This document shows, piece after piece, positions 28,301 through 34,300 of a stretch of DNA of 64,000 bases. This stretch comes from Megalonaias nervosa (taxonomy: Eukaryota; Mollusca; Bivalvia; Unionida; Unionidae). The translations under genes were made by a program, and so were the position numbers. Numbering within the stretch: the stretch's first letter is position 1; each line of letters begins with the position of its first letter. The stretch spans positions 1-64,000 of the forward strand of contig JAECUM010009766.1 of assembly GCA_016617855.1 (NCBI GenBank). The letters are read 5' to 3'. The notes beneath the pieces are model-generated. The model worked only from the letters and a program-made list of their open reading frames with translations. It was not told the DNA's origin and made no database searches.

Positions 28301-31300
28301 GTGGGGAGACAAAAATGTTGTAATAATAAAGAAATACATAAACAATGGTTTCAGATATTATCGTCCGATATACTAAGCATGCATTTACATGTTTCCATCA
28401 ACAGACATCACTGATCAAAATTCCACCTGACGAACAGCAGAACTTTAACATTGTTATAGACAACAGTATACTTCTAACAGTAATTATTTAGGATTTTGTT
28501 ATTAATTTTTAATTTGTTTACTTCCAAGGCAGCATAAACATAAGCCAGATAAAATTAATAAGGATAAGATTATATACTAAATACATTAGCATTTTTGGGA
28601 GCAAATTTCATTTTAAATTAATAATTTCTCCAACAAATTTTAAATTGATTTTATTACTTACTGAAATAAAACACTTAGGTTATTACTATACGAACCTGAA
28701 CTACAAATATAAATACTGTCTACTGCAGTATAATTTATGCAACTTTGTAATATTACATTTTTAGGAATAATACAAATCGTTTTTAATAAATATATCACCT
28801 AAACTGAAACATATTTCCTTGCCCAATACTGCTTGTTTGTCGGAGGTTAGCAGGTGGTCATGTCACGTGATTCAGTAGGCGGAGCAATCTATCATCTCGA
28901 ATAAGGTCAATTAATGGATCATTCAGAAACAAATCAATGGATATAACACTCAGTGCATACATCTGAACTTTAAAATCACAAAGGCGCAAAGAAGTATATT
29001 TTCTTTTCCGTCTCAGTCTCGGAGACAACCTGCCGGTGATGAAATTTCTGACCCTCTGACTCCAAAGAAACAGAAAGATGATGTCAGCTCTGAGGAGGAG
29101 AGTCAATCTCCGACATCTGCTAGAAAATTTAAGAACGAGTGGAAAAGTGAACTGACATTCTGTGATGTACATCCTTGATATCTGAATAATATATAACCTT
29201 CCCAGCTGTATGGGTGTATGTTTGCATATAAAATGATTTGATGAGATCAAAATAGAATATGTTGAGAAGTTGTAAATATAACTAAGTGTAAAATAATCCA
29301 CTGTCCATTTCATATACAAAATATACACACAGAAACACATAGATAGAAAGCGAAACACTTTCACAAAATTCAGAGTGTATGTTTCTTACAAAATACTGTA
29401 CAGGTATCTTATGCAGCACGAGACAAGAAATCTTAAACATCATTTGTTTCCACCAATAATGAGGGATCACAGCTATGGGCTCATGACTGTTGGAAGGAAT
29501 TCACTCTCGAGATTTCAGTTTTGACTCTTGAGATTTTAATTTTGACTCCTGCAATTTTGGAGTTAAGGGTCAACTGACTCTTCACTTTTGAAATCTATTG
29601 AGAACCCTGACCAAAGGAGTGAAAATCCAATTCAAAGTAGAAACTTTGCATGAAAGTGGTTATTAAATGATGGGTATAGTACTTCATTATACATGTGGAA
29701 CACGCTTGGAATGCAAAGTTTATGCTGAAAAGACCTCTGGGTTAAGATAATTATAATGGAATGAGGTGGGTGGGTGAGATTATGAACCATGTCACTTTGT
29801 GTTAACTTGTAGACAGCAAATGGGTGTTCTCAAATAGTCTTTATCATTTTTACTAATAAATTACAGTGCCTGTGACTGCAAATACTGTTTCAGATGGATT
29901 GTAATTTTACAGAACAAGGCAAATAATAATAATTATTAATGACCGCGGATGAATAAAATAACATTTATTCAATGTGCGTGTGTGTGTGATTTGGATATTT
30001 TAACGTAGCTTTAACAATTTTTCAGTCATATCGCTACAATGTCTGCAGTGTGGCAGTTGATAGTGATGTCTAGCACTGGGGCATCATGCAGAAGACATGT
30101 AGCATGATGTCCTAGCCAGTCACATTATCCCGACACCAGGCCAACCAGTCCTAACACTAACCTCTTAATGCTGAATGCCAAGCCATACGGTAAGTATCGT
30201 TTTGTATCTATTCTCCGTCTCTTGCATCTGTTTGTGTATCATTTCAGCAAAAGTACTGACGCATCGATATATCGATGAATCGTTTCACCCCTAATGGGAA
30301 CCCTGTGGTTATTTTGAAACAAAATTAGGGTATATGGATTGGTACAATTTTGTTGTTGTTGGTACAGACAGATTTAAATAAAGCATAAGCTAGAAATTAG
30401 GAATTATTTGCATCCCACTTTAACTTCACCCCTTTGTTAATTTTTGGTAACTCATCCATTTTCTTTATTGTTTTCCAAATCCCTCCCCCTCCCCACTCCA
30501 CCCCAAACAGAGGGTAAAAATTTGGGTCAGGTAATCAGAACCACACAAACTATTTTATTTGGTTTAACCATCATGTTGATTTTTGGCAACACAGAATTTT
30601 GCCGTTTGTAAGTGACGACAAGTTCAGATGTCAAAAGGTGGAATGAACTATACTTTCTGGGCATTCAAGGTTTCAAGCCAAAACAGTGTATCATATGCTC
30701 AGTTAGAGCGATTAGTTTTACAGCAAATTGAGGAGTCACTTTTGTTAGTCTGACGCAAATGGATGGTTCATTTGTTTCAACATCGAGACTTCTGAAGGGG
30801 AAGTTCCAAATACACCCAGACTGAGTCCAAGTCCTTGATCTGGAAGTGAGTCATATGCACTTCGAGATTTTACCATATGCACTTCGAGATCTGTATAAAT
30901 GGATCAAGACCATCTGAACTGCTCTCCACTCCAAGTTGTGTTTGCGACAACTCATGTTACATCCATGGCTATTTGACATTTGTCCCTGACGTATCTATTA
31001 TGTCAAAGGAGAGTTATCTTATGGCTGAAAATAAGTCTTAAAAGTTAGTCTTCTCCACAATAGGAATGAAGACTGCCTTCAAGATAGAGGTCACCATGAA
31101 TATGATGTAATCAACAGAAGCGCATGCAGTTTGTTTATGATTTAAAAATTTTGAGCCCTTTTTCTTCTACCCATGCATAAACTGTTTAAGCTTATATGTA
31201 GTTAACATTTAATAGTATGCATACTCTCCGATTTATGGCAAATCAAAATATCAACATGTTCCTGGATTAAAGCAGAGCAACTTCAGCTCCTTTCTGCAAA

Positions 31301-34300
31301 AAGCACTTACTGTGTTTTCGCTCAAATAGTGCACTCGTAGCAGACAGTGCAAGTGCAACTTCAGCTTCATTTCATCAACTGTGCTTAAATTCACAGACAC
31401 TGTGCACTTGTACACATAGTACAACTTCAGTTCTCATTCGGTACAGCAATTCCTGATTCTGCTTCTGCTCAAAGCAATTCCAGCTGTAATTCTGTTCATG
31501 ACATAATACATTTGTAAATATAATAGAACTTCAGTTCTTATTCTGTACAAGCACTTACCGACTGTGCTTCCATTCACACCGAACATCCTTTAGGTAGGTG
31601 TTGCGCATATTCTGTACAGAAAACAAAAATATCCTTGCATAGCTGTCGATACATTCTCTAATCTGAAATGAAATTAAGACACATTTTTTTAAAACATAAG
31701 TGACAAACAGAAGTCCTTACCAATCTGAAACTGAATTATTATGCAAAGCAGCAGATCTTTAAGATTATTCCAATTTCCTATTCCACCCATCTAAAAAAAT
31801 AACACATAAAAATGTCCATATCAAATCTTGAATTATTGTGTGACATGAACCAAACACAGGAGGTAAAGAGCTCTAGAGTACAAAGCATATTGAATATTCT
31901 GTGCTGATAATTCAACTATAACAGAAATTAAGAAATTTTTAATTCATACAAATTAAACAAAACCGTTTCATTCTAGGCATTTAATCCAAAGTTTTAACTG
32001 TATTTATCCTCCCTGTAAACACACTCTAAATTGTATGATGGTGTGTTTGATCAATATAAACAAAGCTCTTGGTTCCAGTTCAATGTGTTCCATGCATGTT
32101 TAAAACAAAGTGCTTGATCACAGATGAGTGTTAGACATATCATCAAATACACCCTGCAACTAACACCTATGGATCAACTGTATGCCAAGGGCTGCAATTC
32201 AAAATGCCTCAGGTATTTAACAAACAAAGACTGACCAATAATTTGCAACTGCATCAAACTACATTTTTATTTATTTGTATCTTTTAAGTCAACTAGCTAC
32301 TGTCCATCCTAGGGCAGAAGTGATAAATGAGAGTTTCAAGATAAAAATTTTTAAAATGTAAACAGAAAATGTTTAAAACATTGGGATCAACGAGTTAATA
32401 AATAAAGTTTGAACATAAAAATTGAATGAAGTATAGCAAGTTTCGAACTCATGGCCTCTTGTTTGTAAAGTATATATGAAAAACTGAACTATTTTGTAAT
32501 ATTATTCTACTAGTGAATACTATTAAATATTTTCTTAATTTTGTGGGTTTTTCTCTTGTAAAATGTAATAGTTTGGTTTTGTAGGGTTTATCATAAAAAA
32601 TCGGCACACTTAAAAGATACCGAAGTCAGTTTCCTGGGTTGGTTTGCTTTGTAATAAAATAACCTCTGTATTTGATATCCTGTCGGTAAGTTTAAGCAAG
32701 GAGTTTATTGCTCGCTGCCAGTTGTGTTTATTCGTCACCTGGGCTTCTATTTGTTTGCCATATGTAATCATAATTGATGTTTACAGGGCAAATAGTATAC
32801 ACAACAATAACTTGCTTTAATAATACTTTTGTAACCCATGCTAGTGAAAGATTATCATTTGCGCTCACAGTGAATGTATTTTAAAATAATGATTTTTACT
32901 TGCGAGATACCGTCATATAGTTAACCTGGATACAATACAATCTTGGTCAGTTTGCACCTTGTAACTTGTCATGCGTGAATGGCAGGTGCCTTCAAGCAAT
33001 TGGGTGATATTTTCGTCTCTTTTGCAATTTTGTTATTTGACATAAGCAGTAAGGATGCACATGCAAGCCGGCATCGGCTACATATACGGAGTTTGTGGAT
33101 ATATATTTTCCTTTAATAAATTTTGCATGATAAAAAAAGAAGAAATAAATGATAACAATGCAAGGTTAGTTTCTTTCATTTTATTTTCAAATAAGTGTAT
33201 GTTTATCAACTTTGTTGTACTGTGCGGGGGGGGCCACAAATTCAGCACAAAATTATTTCCTTTCTTATTTGTATGGAATAATAGAGCAAATGTGATTGAC
33301 CATATTGACTAGAAATGACAAGCTTTTAATTTACGCGTGCACACACTAAGACAACTTGAAAAATAAAAACAATAAAATTAACTGGTAGGGGCTTCATATT
33401 GGAGCAACTAAACACTGACAAAATGCTCAACATTATTCTCTCTCTCTCTCTCTTTCACATGTGATCGAGTGTGTATTATATGCAGCTGTGTTACAACCTG
33501 AAATCTAAATTAAATACATTTGTTATATCTCATGTACATTACCCTTTGAAAAATGTATACGTATTCTGTAGAATATTATCTGTTAAGCATTGTTTTTTTA
33601 TAAATCAATATTGATAATTTGACCAGAAGACTTAAACTGAGAATGTCATTGTGCAGATGAATTTATTTTTTAGCATAAAAAAATATATAAATATTTTAAT
33701 TAGAACAAGCAAGATATGTCAGTTTGTGTTTTCTCTCTTATATATGTATATTACGAAGTATGATTATTTTCATTGAAAGAATATCATGATAGTTTGTTTA
33801 AATTTAGGATTTTTTTCCCTAAAACCTATTCCTAAAACTTATCTTACATAGTATCTACTTGTTGTTTGAAGAAAAAGAACTTGTTCAAACTATTGTTAAG
33901 TTGGGCCAAATTGTCTTTTGAGTTGGGCCGAACTGTCTTTGGACCAAACTGACTATAATTTGGCATAAATGATACAACTTTCCCATCCCTCACCCTATTC
34001 GATCCCACAGCTTTTGGTTACATCCATACGCAACAAAGTGCACAATATTTGCTGTACAAAAGCACAATCGTAAGATATATCACATTTACATGGGGAAATG
34101 AAACACTTGAATGGCTAGGCTGAATAGAAAGGATAAATGTAAGTCATATCCATTTTTGGCATGCGGAAACTACTGATTGTTTACGGTGATTGCCAAATAA
34201 TATTTTCATTTAAAAAAGCAGATTTTTAAGTCTAATTAAATATTTTTATGGTGTGCATACAAAACAAATGCATTTTGTTTATGACTATAATAATATCACA

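Larger units (their letters stand above)
21655..30293 (+). mobile_element. 8.6-kb hAT-superfamily transposon with intact 8-bp target duplication
   Basis: Ends are inverted: TAGGGGTGAAACAATACA on the left and, reversed, TAGGGGTGAAACGATTCATC on the right. The 8-bp direct repeat ATGGGAAC flanks it exactly (21647-21654 and 30294-30301). An 8-bp duplication is the hAT signature. Inside, on the same strand, are broken pieces of a hAT transposase (22985-23711). A piggyBac-type element (23731-24894) and a SINE (25417-25653) are nested in it. It occupies more than half of MRTO4 intron 3. A 1.4-kb relative lies at 52123-53547. Confidence 0.9.

Noticed and set aside
28858..29364. 168-codon minus-strand open frame, the longest in the window
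   Set aside because: No domain, low-complexity hydrophobic/basic composition, and it overlies a plus-strand coding-like trace inside a transposon.
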